Shown here in pieces: positions 1 through 7,448 of a stretch of DNA of 18,349 nt. Location: contig DDNL01000075.1 in NCBI GenBank assembly GCA_002341165.1, positions 1 through 18,349 of the forward strand, written 5' to 3'. Both the position numbers and the translations under genes were made by a program. Origin of the DNA: Shewanellaceae bacterium UBA2521. GTDB taxonomy: Bacteria > Pseudomonadota > Gammaproteobacteria > Enterobacterales > Shewanellaceae. Below the pieces are notes generated by a model. The model did not search any database. It had not been told where the DNA came from and worked only from the letters and a program-made list of their open reading frames with translations. Numbering within the stretch: the stretch's first letter is position 1; the number at the start of each line of letters is the position of its first letter.

Positions 1-1208
1 ACGCACCTGTGTAAGGTGCGACCAGCACCCGAAAACAAAACGGCAGAAGAATTGGAGTTTCAATCCACGCACCTGTGTAAGGTGCGACGATGCCTGTTGA
101 CGTGTGGGACAATCAGGAATTAGTTTCAATCCACGCACCTGTGTAAGGTGCGACAATTGACTTAGAGCTTGATAAAAATGTAATAAAAGGTTTCAATCCA
201 CGCACCTGTGTAAGGTGCGACGCCGTGTTTGGTATTGGTCTTGTTTAAGTTGCAAGTTTCAATCCACGCACCTGTGTAAGGTGCGACTTTGCAAGAGCAG
301 TATGTTCGCCAGCAACGACTAGTTTCAATCCACGCACCTGTGTAAGGTGCGACCAAGTATGATCAACTCTCATTTAAAGCATTCTTTGTTTCAATCCACG
401 CACCTGTGTAAGGTGCGACAACCTCATCATCGTAGATCATCGTGTGATATAGTTGTTTCAATCCACGCACCTGTGTAAGGTGCGACGGTGGTGTTAATGT
501 TGATCGCTTGGCAGATGAAGTTTCAATCCACGTACCTATGTAAGGTGCGACTGTATCCTTCGTACCAGATCGTATAAGGCACCATGTTTCAATCCACGCA
601 CCTATGTAAGGTGCGACAGAGCTAGCGGAAGCCAATTCAGATAAAATCGGTGTTTCAATCCACGCACCTATGTAAGGTGCGACCAAACGTCCAAGCAATG
701 CAAAAAGCGAAATCAAGTTTCAATCCACGCACCTATGTAAGGTGCGACCTTTTTTAAGGAAGCACTTTAAATGGAGTAAAGAGTTTCAATCCACGCACCT
801 ATGTAAGGTGCGACCTTTTTTAAAGAAGCATTTTAAATGGAGTAAAGAGTTTCAATCCACGCACCTATGTAAGGTGCGACTTCTTTAATAGTGGACTCTT
901 GTCCCAAAAATGGGTTTCAATCCACGCACCTATGTAAGGTGCGACTGGTGCGGAGGCAGCAGCAAATGCTTACACCGATGTTTCAATCCACGCACCTGTG
1001 TAAGGTGCGACCTCTATTGATACGTTTGAGCATAGCGAGTTGGTAGGTTTCAATCCACGCACCTGTATAAGGTGCGACGATTTAAAAAAATGTCATCGTA
1101 TACTATGAGAAGTTTCAATCCACGCACCTGTGTAAGGTGCGACCTAACAAATCCTGAGTTATCCTCAGGTAAATAGGTTTCAATCCACGCACCTGTGTAA
1201 GGTGCGAT
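1..1208 (-). CRISPR. Type I-C CRISPR array, 19 repeats, truncated by the left window edge
   Basis: Nineteen repeats of 32 nt alternate with 18 spacers of 33-35 nt. The first repeat is cut by the window edge to 22 nt; full repeats start at 57, 123, 190, 256, 322, 388, 455, 520, 586, 652, 717, 783, 849, 914, 980, 1047, 1112 and 1177. Read on the minus strand, the repeat begins GTCGCACC, has a 7-bp stem (CGCACCT/AGGTGCG) around a 5-nt loop, and ends GGATTGAAAC. That is the type I-C form, in which Cas5c cuts below the hairpin and leaves an 11-nt 5' handle. Transcription is therefore leftward, the same direction as the cas operon, with the leader to the right. The loop base varies in blocks: repeats at 520-945 carry an A where the others carry a G. 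The repeat at 1047 has a private change, and the leader-proximal repeat (1177) has lost its terminal C. The array continues to the left. Confidence 0.99.
749..848 (-). repeat. Tandemly duplicated, nearly identical spacer pair
   Basis: The spacers at 749-782 and 815-848 are both 34 nt and differ at only two positions (G758 versus A824, and C765 versus T831). The repeat copies are the same variant, so the 66-nt repeat-spacer units at 717-782 and 783-848 are 64/66 identical. Both differences are transitions. Counted from the 5' end of the crRNA spacer they fall at positions 18 and 25, outside the seed. Duplication followed by mutation, or two acquisitions from related targets, would both explain this. 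Confidence 0.97.
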
Positions 1209-1244
1209 GAAGTTTTGATAAATTTTTAAAGAGCGGTACTTCAA

Positions 1245-1277
1245 GTTTCTATTATCGCACCTATTATAAGGTGCGAT
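1245..1277 (-). repeat. Decayed CRISPR repeat on the leader side of the array
   Basis: This 33-nt element lies 36 nt beyond the last good repeat. It keeps the complete 7-bp stem CGCACCT/AGGTGCG and the terminal GAAAC (minus-strand sense). The loop is 6 nt instead of 5, and the TGGATT part of the handle has become ATAATA. The intervening 36 nt (1209-1244) is AT-rich and slightly longer than the true spacers. Degenerate repeats usually mark the leader-distal end, so finding one on the leader side is unusual. It may be a fossil repeat or a structured part of the leader. Confidence 0.85.
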
Positions 1278-1386
1278 TAAATTATAAAAAACGGCTTATT
1301 TGTATCCTTAGTTTTAACTCAAGCACTCATGTAAAATGTAATATGCTTTGATAAAGGCTGATAAAGGAACAAGTCTTGCGCTCATA
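1278..1386 (-). promoter_or_regulatory. Putative CRISPR leader between cas7 and the array
   Basis: This 109-nt AT-rich stretch separates the cas7 stop codon from the decayed repeat and is where the leader is expected, given the repeat orientation. I see no convincing -35/-10 pair on the minus strand. Two copies of TGATAAAGG (1349-1357 and 1359-1367) repeat with a 10-bp period. The array may be transcribed partly by read-through from the cas operon, because no clear terminator lies between them. Confidence 0.5.
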
Positions 1387-2265
1387 TTAAAATCCTTCTA
1401 GGACTTCAGGTTCCAGATTAGGTAAAGCTTTCAGTAAAGAATCATTCAGTGCTGAAGTCTCTAAAGGTAACTCTTTTTCTATATGATCACGCAAAGTTTG
1501 ATGTACCTTAGCGGAGGAGTATTGGCCTAATTTAGAGTCATGCTCCCACCAAATCACATGAGATATAGACATTGAACCTTCTGGTCTGGCCGATGATGCA
1601 TCGCCCTCAAACATTTTAGGTAAAATATCTTTTAAAACCTTGGCGTCTTGATCAGTAAAACCTGTTTTTTCTGCTAGTTGTGATGAAATAGCACCAAAAG
1701 TAAGGTAGGTTGCTGCATCGACGCGATGCTTCATGCCCATTGTATCTGAGCTTTTCTTTTTACCATCGCCTTCACCGCTTACACTTTTGGTGATCTGGGT
1801 ACTGGTAATGCTTATAGGCTTTAGAGAGAAAGCAGATTGAATTGAAACCGGTCCTCGAATGGGTAAAGATACACCTGTTCCTTCATCTTTTTTGATGCTC
1901 TTAAAAGCAAAGACTTGTCCAAAGGTGCGTACATCAAACCATTTTTCACAGACAATTTTAATTGCCTCATCAGGTTGGGTTTTCTTGGTATTAAATACAT
2001 CCACACCTACACCAAAATCAGAGGACTCGGCACGTGCGCGAATACTGGGCATGCCGTCTATTTTCTTTTCATCACACTGAATGAGAACAGATTGACCTTG
2101 CTCAACCAATCTATCTCTTATTTTACGCTTTAAACATACATCGGTGATTTCTCCATGACCATCGTAATCCACACGAGGACGGTTGCCATTGAGTGGATCG
2201 CCATTTGGATTGGCATTGTTCACTTGAATTAAGAGTGCAAAATCAATTTTTTTACTTAAAGACAT
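1387..2265 (-). CDS. cas7: Cas7c (Csd2), type I-C Cascade backbone subunit
   Basis: This 292-residue protein is the Cas7 family subunit of type I-C. Several copies polymerise along the crRNA spacer to form the Cascade backbone. The N-terminus shows the family signature: NPNGDP at about 19-24, then a conserved stretch with PRVDYDGHG and TDVCLKRKIRD (about 30-51) typical of Csd2. The length is normal for the family. The start lies 4 nt after the cas8c stop, with an AGAAGG Shine-Dalgarno inside the end of cas8c, so translation is probably coupled. It is the last gene of the operon. The gene after it should be cas4, but the CRISPR leader follows directly instead. Confidence 0.97.
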   Translation of the reverse strand: MSLSKKIDFALLIQVNNANPNGDPLNGNRPRVDYDGHGEITDVCLKRKIRDRLVEQGQSVLIQCDEKKIDGMPSIRARAESSDFGVGVDVFNTKKTQPDEAIKIVCEKWFDVRTFGQVFAFKSIKKDEGTGVSLPIRGPVSIQSAFSLKPISITSTQITKSVSGEGDGKKKSSDTMGMKHRVDAATYLTFGAISSQLAEKTGFTDQDAKVLKDILPKMFEGDASSARPEGSMSISHVIWWEHDSKLGQYSSAKVHQTLRDHIEKELPLETSALNDSLLKALPNLEPEVLEGF

Positions 2266-2269
2266 AAGT

Positions 2270-2668
2270 TTAACCTTCTATGATATCTGTAGTTTCAGTG
2301 GATGACTGCTTAGTAAAAAGTTGTAAACGTTGGCAATGAAAGCCTAATAAGAATTCACCGCTTAGCTTGCGATCAGAGTTAAAGTCCGTGGTTAAAAATG
2401 CATTCATGACCTCATCTAATAACTTAGTGCGTGACTGAAGAAAGGCAGGCTTTCTACTTCTTAGTCTTTGCATATAAGGGTCAAGCGCTTTATAAATGGA
2501 AAGCCATGTTGAACTGGGTTGATCCGCAAAACGTTGCATCAAGCGTTCGGCGTTGGTAGCTCTGTTCTCATTGGAAAGTGATAAAGTATAAGATTCAATA
2601 TTATCGGCAATCGCCAGCAAGCGACCGAATAGATAATCTCGTGAATGATAGTCTGTTTCTAATGCCAT
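2270..2668 (-). CDS. cas11c: Cas11c, small Cascade subunit from an internal start within cas8c
   Basis: Type I-C systems are known to make their small subunit from an internal start near the 3' end of cas8c, and this sequence shows one. An in-frame ATG at 2666-2668 (Cas8c residue 506, reading MALETDYHSRDYLFG) is preceded, 6 nt upstream, by AAGAAGGA (2675-2682), one of the strongest Shine-Dalgarno matches in the operon. The product would be 132 residues, in the range reported for Cas11c, and mostly helical. It would line the belly of Cascade and stabilise the displaced strand. The site is read directly from the sequence; that it is used here is inference from the family. Confidence 0.82.
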   Translation of the reverse strand: MALETDYHSRDYLFGRLLAIADNIESYTLSLSNENRATNAERLMQRFADQPSSTWLSIYKALDPYMQRLRSRKPAFLQSRTKLLDEVMNAFLTTDFNSDRKLSGEFLLGFHCQRLQLFTKQSSTETTDIIEG

Positions 2669-4183
2669 GTTATATCCTTCTTTTCTGAAATTTGAATGGT
2701 GTGTCCGTTGACAAAAACCGTTATAAAGCGCACAAGCAATACCTAGATTTTGCTCCCATAACCATTTGTCTTCTTTTTTATACGCAACGCGATTGGTGGC
2801 GCGTTTGACTGCATTGTGCATGATATCGATAGGTAATGGCTGACCTGCAACAATGCAGGGAATTAACCTTTGGAGAGTATGTTTTTTTAATGAAGATGCA
2901 CTTTTAACTTTATCGCCATAGACTGCATCCCATACACGATATAGTGCAGGAGCTGAAGGCAACCACCTATAGGCTTTATCCGATTGTCGTTGCCACCAAC
3001 AAAACTCTTGATGCCACTTTTCAATTTTGGCTACATAGTCGTGCGCAAAAACTTCTTGATAATACAAAATGCTCATGCGCCCTGGTGTGGCTGAGTCAAT
3101 GGCCATCATGACGACACTTTCGTCTACGCTAAGTGCTTTTTCTGCAACGTAACCGTTCATATACTTTTTTAAAGCTTGAGCATAGCTGGCGCCTAAATCT
3201 GAGCCTAGATCTTCTTTGATTTCGGTATCTAAATTAAAAAAGCTATCAAGCTCCAATGCTGGAGGAATCTCTTTGCCCGACACCGCCCAAGCAACAAAAT
3301 AATAATCCTCTTGACGGTAGCCTTGACGCTTGAGTAACCAAGCTAAAGCATTATGTGCTTTTTGAGTGACATCAAAACCTATAGATTGGGCTTGCTCTGC
3401 TTTAATAAAACGACCTCGATAGGTGAGGCCAGAACTGTCATTGGATGACACCAATTTTGCCTTATCGCCAGAATGGCGTAATTTCGCAGGATGATTCAAA
3501 GCAATACCGACTTGCTCTCCACTGATTAAACACAGATCTTGTTGATCATTAAGAGAGAGGTAATAATTTGCCCAAGATGTTTGTACTTGTGTATCTAACC
3601 ATGTTTTAGGTTGACGTATATCAGGCGACTCAATGATCCAACAGATTAAAGCATCTCCTTGCTCAGAAGTGGGAGGTAATGCTTTAAATAATTCAGGCTT
3701 CTCTTCTTTCGAAGTCCAGCTATTTTGTAATGCACCATCTGTAAGATGGAGAACTTTATAGTGTACTAAATCTTGGATGAGCGAATTTCTTTCAATGTAT
3801 TTGAGTACCGCTTGTAGAGAAGGCAGACTGTATGGAGATGTGCACCAACTCTTGAGTTGTTGATGATAAGCATCGAAATAAAACTTTTTCTTATTTTTCC
3901 CTTTGTATTGTTCATAATCTCCTGCAACATAGTGAAGCTTATCCGCTAATCCATGTGGTGCAATACCATTACCTCGACTCGCAGAGCTTTCCGTTGCTTG
4001 TAAAATAATTTGCGTTTTTTGTAAAACTTGGGCTCGTATAAATTGACCGTTGCCATCGATGACCACTTCAATATGGGCATTTTGCGGAGAGTGACAAATG
4101 GGCATGACTTGATCTTGCTGAGCAAGATGGGTTAAGTTTTGTGCCTGTTCATATGTTTCATACAGCTTTTGCATCCAGCTCAT
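2270..4183 (-). CDS. cas8c: Cas8c (Csd1), type I-C Cascade large subunit
   Basis: This 637-residue protein is the large subunit of type I-C Cascade. By family knowledge it recognises the PAM, helps open the target and recruits Cas3. The N-terminal part contains the conserved Csd1 segment GIAPHGLADKLHYVAGDY (about residues 73-90), and the length is usual for the family. Its ATG overlaps the cas5 stop codon in an ATGA arrangement (4180-4183), a sign of translational coupling. The helical C-terminal region is also translated separately as Cas11c from an internal start (see separate entry). I see no frameshift or internal stop. Confidence 0.96.
   Translation of the reverse strand: MSWMQKLYETYEQAQNLTHLAQQDQVMPICHSPQNAHIEVVIDGNGQFIRAQVLQKTQIILQATESSASRGNGIAPHGLADKLHYVAGDYEQYKGKNKKKFYFDAYHQQLKSWCTSPYSLPSLQAVLKYIERNSLIQDLVHYKVLHLTDGALQNSWTSKEEKPELFKALPPTSEQGDALICWIIESPDIRQPKTWLDTQVQTSWANYYLSLNDQQDLCLISGEQVGIALNHPAKLRHSGDKAKLVSSNDSSGLTYRGRFIKAEQAQSIGFDVTQKAHNALAWLLKRQGYRQEDYYFVAWAVSGKEIPPALELDSFFNLDTEIKEDLGSDLGASYAQALKKYMNGYVAEKALSVDESVVMMAIDSATPGRMSILYYQEVFAHDYVAKIEKWHQEFCWWQRQSDKAYRWLPSAPALYRVWDAVYGDKVKSASSLKKHTLQRLIPCIVAGQPLPIDIMHNAVKRATNRVAYKKEDKWLWEQNLGIACALYNGFCQRTHHSNFRKEGYNMALETDYHSRDYLFGRLLAIADNIESYTLSLSNENRATNAERLMQRFADQPSSTWLSIYKALDPYMQRLRSRKPAFLQSRTKLLDEVMNAFLTTDFNSDRKLSGEFLLGFHCQRLQLFTKQSSTETTDIIEG
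2675..2682 (-). promoter_or_regulatory. Internal Shine-Dalgarno for cas11c
   Basis: AAGAAGGA on the minus strand lies 6 nt before the in-frame ATG at 2668, inside cas8c. Its strength and spacing match a real initiation site rather than chance coding sequence. Confidence 0.75.
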
Positions 4184-4911
4184 GCAAGCTCCTCCATGTC
4201 TTCAATAGGTTGAAAATTTTGATTGAGCTCAAAGGCTTTCGGTTGCATGTCTCGAATAAAACGCTTCACTAAATTGGGGGAAGTGCCATTAAAAGCTTCT
4301 GGCTTTGGAAAATGAATCACACCTTGTTGCATAACCGGTCGCCAAAAGCGCGCCTGTAATTGATGGGTACCTGTTTCATCTGGATAGTCAAAACCATGAA
4401 ACATCAAGCCAAAGCTCAGTTCATCTAGATCATCATATTCGCCTTGGTCTATGCCCCATTCACAAGGCTCTACGTAAGCCTGACAGTCACGCACGCCAAG
4501 AAAAATATCTTGTCGTCCTCCTCGATTTAAAGCTCTTTTAGCCATTTCAAAATGTTTGCGATCATTGCGATCATGCGCCAATTCAGGACGATGTAGATTC
4601 CATTCAAAGTGTGCTTGCACTTGGTACTCTACGTCATGCAAAAAAGTGTAATAAGAGAGGGTATGTGTTGATTTAAAATCTTTGGTGTTGAGAGGCTTAA
4701 CACCTTTATTTTGAGTTCTCAGTGGCTTCATGACTCTGACTTTATCAACGTACCATGTAATCGTTGGTTTCCAATAAATCGATTTGAGCACACCTTTTAT
4801 AGCTTCGTAGGTGGGTAGCTGATAGGTAAATTTTTCTCCGCCTACTTTGGTTACAGGGTCGGTAAATAAAGCATACTTGCCCCATAACCTAAAAGTAATT
4901 TGATTGCGCAT
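4180..4911 (-). CDS. cas5c: Cas5c (Cas5d), pre-crRNA processing endonuclease of type I-C
   Basis: This 243-residue protein is the type I-C Cas5, which replaces Cas6: it cuts the pre-crRNA at the repeat hairpin and stays bound to the 5' handle in Cascade. I chose the ATG at 4911 (MRNQITFRLWGKYALFTDP) because an AGGAGC Shine-Dalgarno lies just upstream and the family begins here; the open frame extends 20 residues further without support. Tyr46 (in LKSIYW) and Lys119-His120 (in DRKHFEMAKRALNRGG) are at the places of the Tyr/Lys/His catalytic residues described for Bacillus halodurans Cas5d. A glycine-rich segment and DIFLGVRDC follow. It starts 22 nt after the cas3 stop and its stop overlaps the cas8c start. 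Confidence 0.96.
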   Translation of the reverse strand: MRNQITFRLWGKYALFTDPVTKVGGEKFTYQLPTYEAIKGVLKSIYWKPTITWYVDKVRVMKPLRTQNKGVKPLNTKDFKSTHTLSYYTFLHDVEYQVQAHFEWNLHRPELAHDRNDRKHFEMAKRALNRGGRQDIFLGVRDCQAYVEPCEWGIDQGEYDDLDELSFGLMFHGFDYPDETGTHQLQARFWRPVMQQGVIHFPKPEAFNGTSPNLVKRFIRDMQPKAFELNQNFQPIEDMEELA

Positions 4912-4933
4912 AAGAGCTCCTGTAAAACGAGAT

Positions 4934-7393
4934 TTAAATAATATAAGAGGACTGCACACTACAACCTTCACTGCTTAGCCCAAATTGTGAATCGTAAAAA
5001 TTTTTTTCAAGATAATAAATACTTGATAAGTCTTGTTGATGCTTGCTTAGTGCTTGTATTGCACCCTTTTTTAAGAGCTCATCGAGCATGAATGGAAAAA
5101 CGTTAATACTGTATTGCTGTGCTTGATGTAGCAGATCACGATATACGCTCGGATTAGATTTAAAATCAAGCTGGCATAATTGAATAATGAGTTCGGCACC
5201 TTCTTGATAAGGTACAATCACAGCCTGTGTTGGTGCATCAATCACATTAAAAAACTTACCTGCGGTCATGAAAGATTGCTTTAATGTGGAAGGTAATGTG
5301 TTGTGTTGATTATGCCCCTGATTCTCGCTCAGTAAATTTAACAAGCTCGATTGAGGATCATTAATTTTATAAAACATTTCATCTTTTCTAGCAAAGAAGG
5401 CGTAATCAAAGTAACGCTGCATGACATGCGGTTCGAGCAAGTTTTGACCTTTGCATTCATGCAAAATACGCTGAGTTTGCTCTTGACCTATTCGAATCTC
5501 TTTTAATTGTGTTAGTGATTCTTGATCAGGATTAATAATATACACCTCACCTTGACTGCGTTGACCATGACGATTGCAACGACCTGCTGCTTGTGCAATA
5601 GAGTCAAGCCCTGCTAAAAAACGAATCACCGTATCAAAGTCTAAGTCAACCCCTGCTTCAATAAGCTGGGTGCTGATACATAAAACAGGCAACTTATCTT
5701 GTAAGCGTTGTTTAATCTGCTGGAAGATCTGCTTTCTATGTTGTGCGCACATCGATGTGCTTAAGTGGAAAATAGAGTCTGCTTCATACATATTTTGAGC
5801 AGCAATAAAAATATCTTTTGCCCACGCTTTGGTATTGGTGATCACCAAGCAGCTTGTACGTGTTTCCATCTGCTGCTGGATAAGATCTACAATATCTTCT
5901 TTTGACCAACCGCCAATTCGAGTTTGATCGATCACTTGAACACGTTTTAAATCATCAAATAATTTTTGAATTGCATTCTGATCACCCATTAAATCTTCTT
6001 TTAGATGCAATTGTCCCCATTCTGGGTGCTCAAGTTGATGTAAAAGTGGTTGCGTTGCTGTGCATAGAATTGATGTAGTACGTGCATGTAAACTCAAAAA
6101 GTTGATAGCATTGCAAAACAAATGAACGCACGGAATAGGTAAAGTTTGAATTTCATCAAAGATGAGTACACTACGACTTAATTGGTGCAAGCGTCTGGCA
6201 TTCTTTGTATTGTGTTTAAATAAAGTTTCTAAAAATTGCACCATCGTGGTGAGTATAATCGGTGCTTGCCAGCTTTCTCCTACAATTTTACTCCGCCATG
6301 ATTTTTGTTCAGGATCTAAATTAGAATGATGTTCAAAAATTAAATCCTGATATTCAGGAAGTGCCTGACGTATCGCTTCTGCATTTTGTTCAATAATAGA
6401 GGTATATGGAATAATATAAATGATGCGATCTAATTGGTGTTTTGCTGCATGATGCAAGGCATAACGTAAACTTGCTAATGTTTTGCCTCCGCCTGTGGGC
6501 ACAGTCAAACTATAGATACCTTGTGAATCATCAGCTTTCTGCTGACATTGTCTGGCAATATGTGCTCGAATTTTATTCATGGGTGAATCGGCTGTAAACC
6601 TTGATAAAGTCACTTCAAGTGCATCACATAGACTCGTCCAGTTGGTTGAAGAAAAAGGTGGGTGCTTGGCGTATTCAGGCTCGGCAAAGCAAGCACTATC
6701 AAAGCGATCAGCTTCAATTAAGCAGCTGAATAAAAACTTAGTATACATACCTATATAAAAAGCTTGACTGGTTTTACTTATAGAATAACCCTGTTGTAGC
6801 TCTTGCGTGATGGCCTTTACTTGTTCAAGAGATTGCTCAAGAGCTCCTTGGGTGATTAAGTTTTGAGCTTGCTTAAGAACTGATTGATCAGCATTGGATG
6901 TACACTCTGTGATGTGAGTCAGATTGTCTGCTTTTTTTATTCTTAACCTGAAACCACCTGAATCGGCTGAAGAGCCTAAAGCATCGATTAAACCACTGTG
7001 GTGAGACGCAACACAAGTCGATAAAATTTGGACCACAGTAAAAGCTTGTTGCATTTCATTTTGAGGTAATGGATTTTGTTTTAAATAAGCACCATAGGCT
7101 TTAAAAATCCACTGAGCGCCGGCGGTAGAATGATCTATTTTACCCTTTGCTGCTTTAGGGTCAATATAACTATCTTCGTCTCGATCGGGATCTAAAAGCC
7201 CCTCTGCTGACTGAATATAATTTTGAAATGCTCTGCTGTATTTACCAAAATCATGCATTAAGCCGATTAAAGATCCAGCGAGAGGTGTGTTGATTTTATT
7301 TGCGAGTTGAGAGCAGAGCGATGCAACTTGAGTTAAATGCTGCTCGACGGTTTGTTGATCTGTTTGATGTATGTGAGCGAGAAAAGTTGACAT
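4934..7393 (-). CDS. cas3: Cas3, HD nuclease-helicase of type I-C
   Basis: Cas3 (819 residues from this start) is recruited to target-bound Cascade, unwinds the DNA and degrades it. The N-terminal HD nuclease domain shows His47-Asp48 (GLMHDFGKY), DHST with His88, SHHSG (His131-His132) and Asp229 as likely metal ligands. The SF2 helicase follows, with Walker A PTGGGKT (299-305, Lys304), the Walker B variant DEIQ (413-416), TATQP (445-449), STQLIEAGVDLDFD (574-587) and motif VI QAAGRCNRHG (601-610). All key residues are present, so the enzyme looks active. I chose the ATG at 7393, which has AGGAT upstream; the frame stays open to 7513, but that extension is hydrophobic, AT-rich and unlike Cas3. 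It is the first gene of the operon. Confidence 0.97.
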   Translation of the reverse strand: MSTFLAHIHQTDQQTVEQHLTQVASLCSQLANKINTPLAGSLIGLMHDFGKYSRAFQNYIQSAEGLLDPDRDEDSYIDPKAAKGKIDHSTAGAQWIFKAYGAYLKQNPLPQNEMQQAFTVVQILSTCVASHHSGLIDALGSSADSGGFRLRIKKADNLTHITECTSNADQSVLKQAQNLITQGALEQSLEQVKAITQELQQGYSISKTSQAFYIGMYTKFLFSCLIEADRFDSACFAEPEYAKHPPFSSTNWTSLCDALEVTLSRFTADSPMNKIRAHIARQCQQKADDSQGIYSLTVPTGGGKTLASLRYALHHAAKHQLDRIIYIIPYTSIIEQNAEAIRQALPEYQDLIFEHHSNLDPEQKSWRSKIVGESWQAPIILTTMVQFLETLFKHNTKNARRLHQLSRSVLIFDEIQTLPIPCVHLFCNAINFLSLHARTTSILCTATQPLLHQLEHPEWGQLHLKEDLMGDQNAIQKLFDDLKRVQVIDQTRIGGWSKEDIVDLIQQQMETRTSCLVITNTKAWAKDIFIAAQNMYEADSIFHLSTSMCAQHRKQIFQQIKQRLQDKLPVLCISTQLIEAGVDLDFDTVIRFLAGLDSIAQAAGRCNRHGQRSQGEVYIINPDQESLTQLKEIRIGQEQTQRILHECKGQNLLEPHVMQRYFDYAFFARKDEMFYKINDPQSSLLNLLSENQGHNQHNTLPSTLKQSFMTAGKFFNVIDAPTQAVIVPYQEGAELIIQLCQLDFKSNPSVYRDLLHQAQQYSINVFPFMLDELLKKGAIQALSKHQQDLSSIYYLEKNFYDSQFGLSSEGCSVQSSYII

Positions 7394-7429
7394 AAGATCC
7401 TGTTTTTGGCTTGTGAACACTAAAGAGAA

Positions 7430-7448
7430 ATTATGTTGAAGCCATAAT
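7430..7448. promoter_or_regulatory. Inverted repeat upstream of cas3, possible operator
   Basis: ATTATG-N7-CATAAT is a perfect 6-bp inverted repeat whose near end lies 36 nt before the cas3 start. Its size and position suit a regulator binding site or a hairpin in the cas mRNA leader. In AT-rich DNA such short repeats also arise by chance. Confidence 0.25.

Noticed and set aside
162..1244. Open frames (162-356, 363-716, 1050-1244) encoding repeated VAPYTGAWIET
   Set aside because: They are translations of the CRISPR repeats and spacers on the minus strand, not genes.
1821..2133. Overlapping frames on both strands inside cas7
   Set aside because: Shadow frames of the clear Cas7c coding sequence, without ribosome binding sites or recognisable products.
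4912..4971. N-terminal extension of Cas5c overlapping cas3
   Set aside because: The ATG at 4911 has an AGGAGC site and the family's usual start; the upstream Met has neither.
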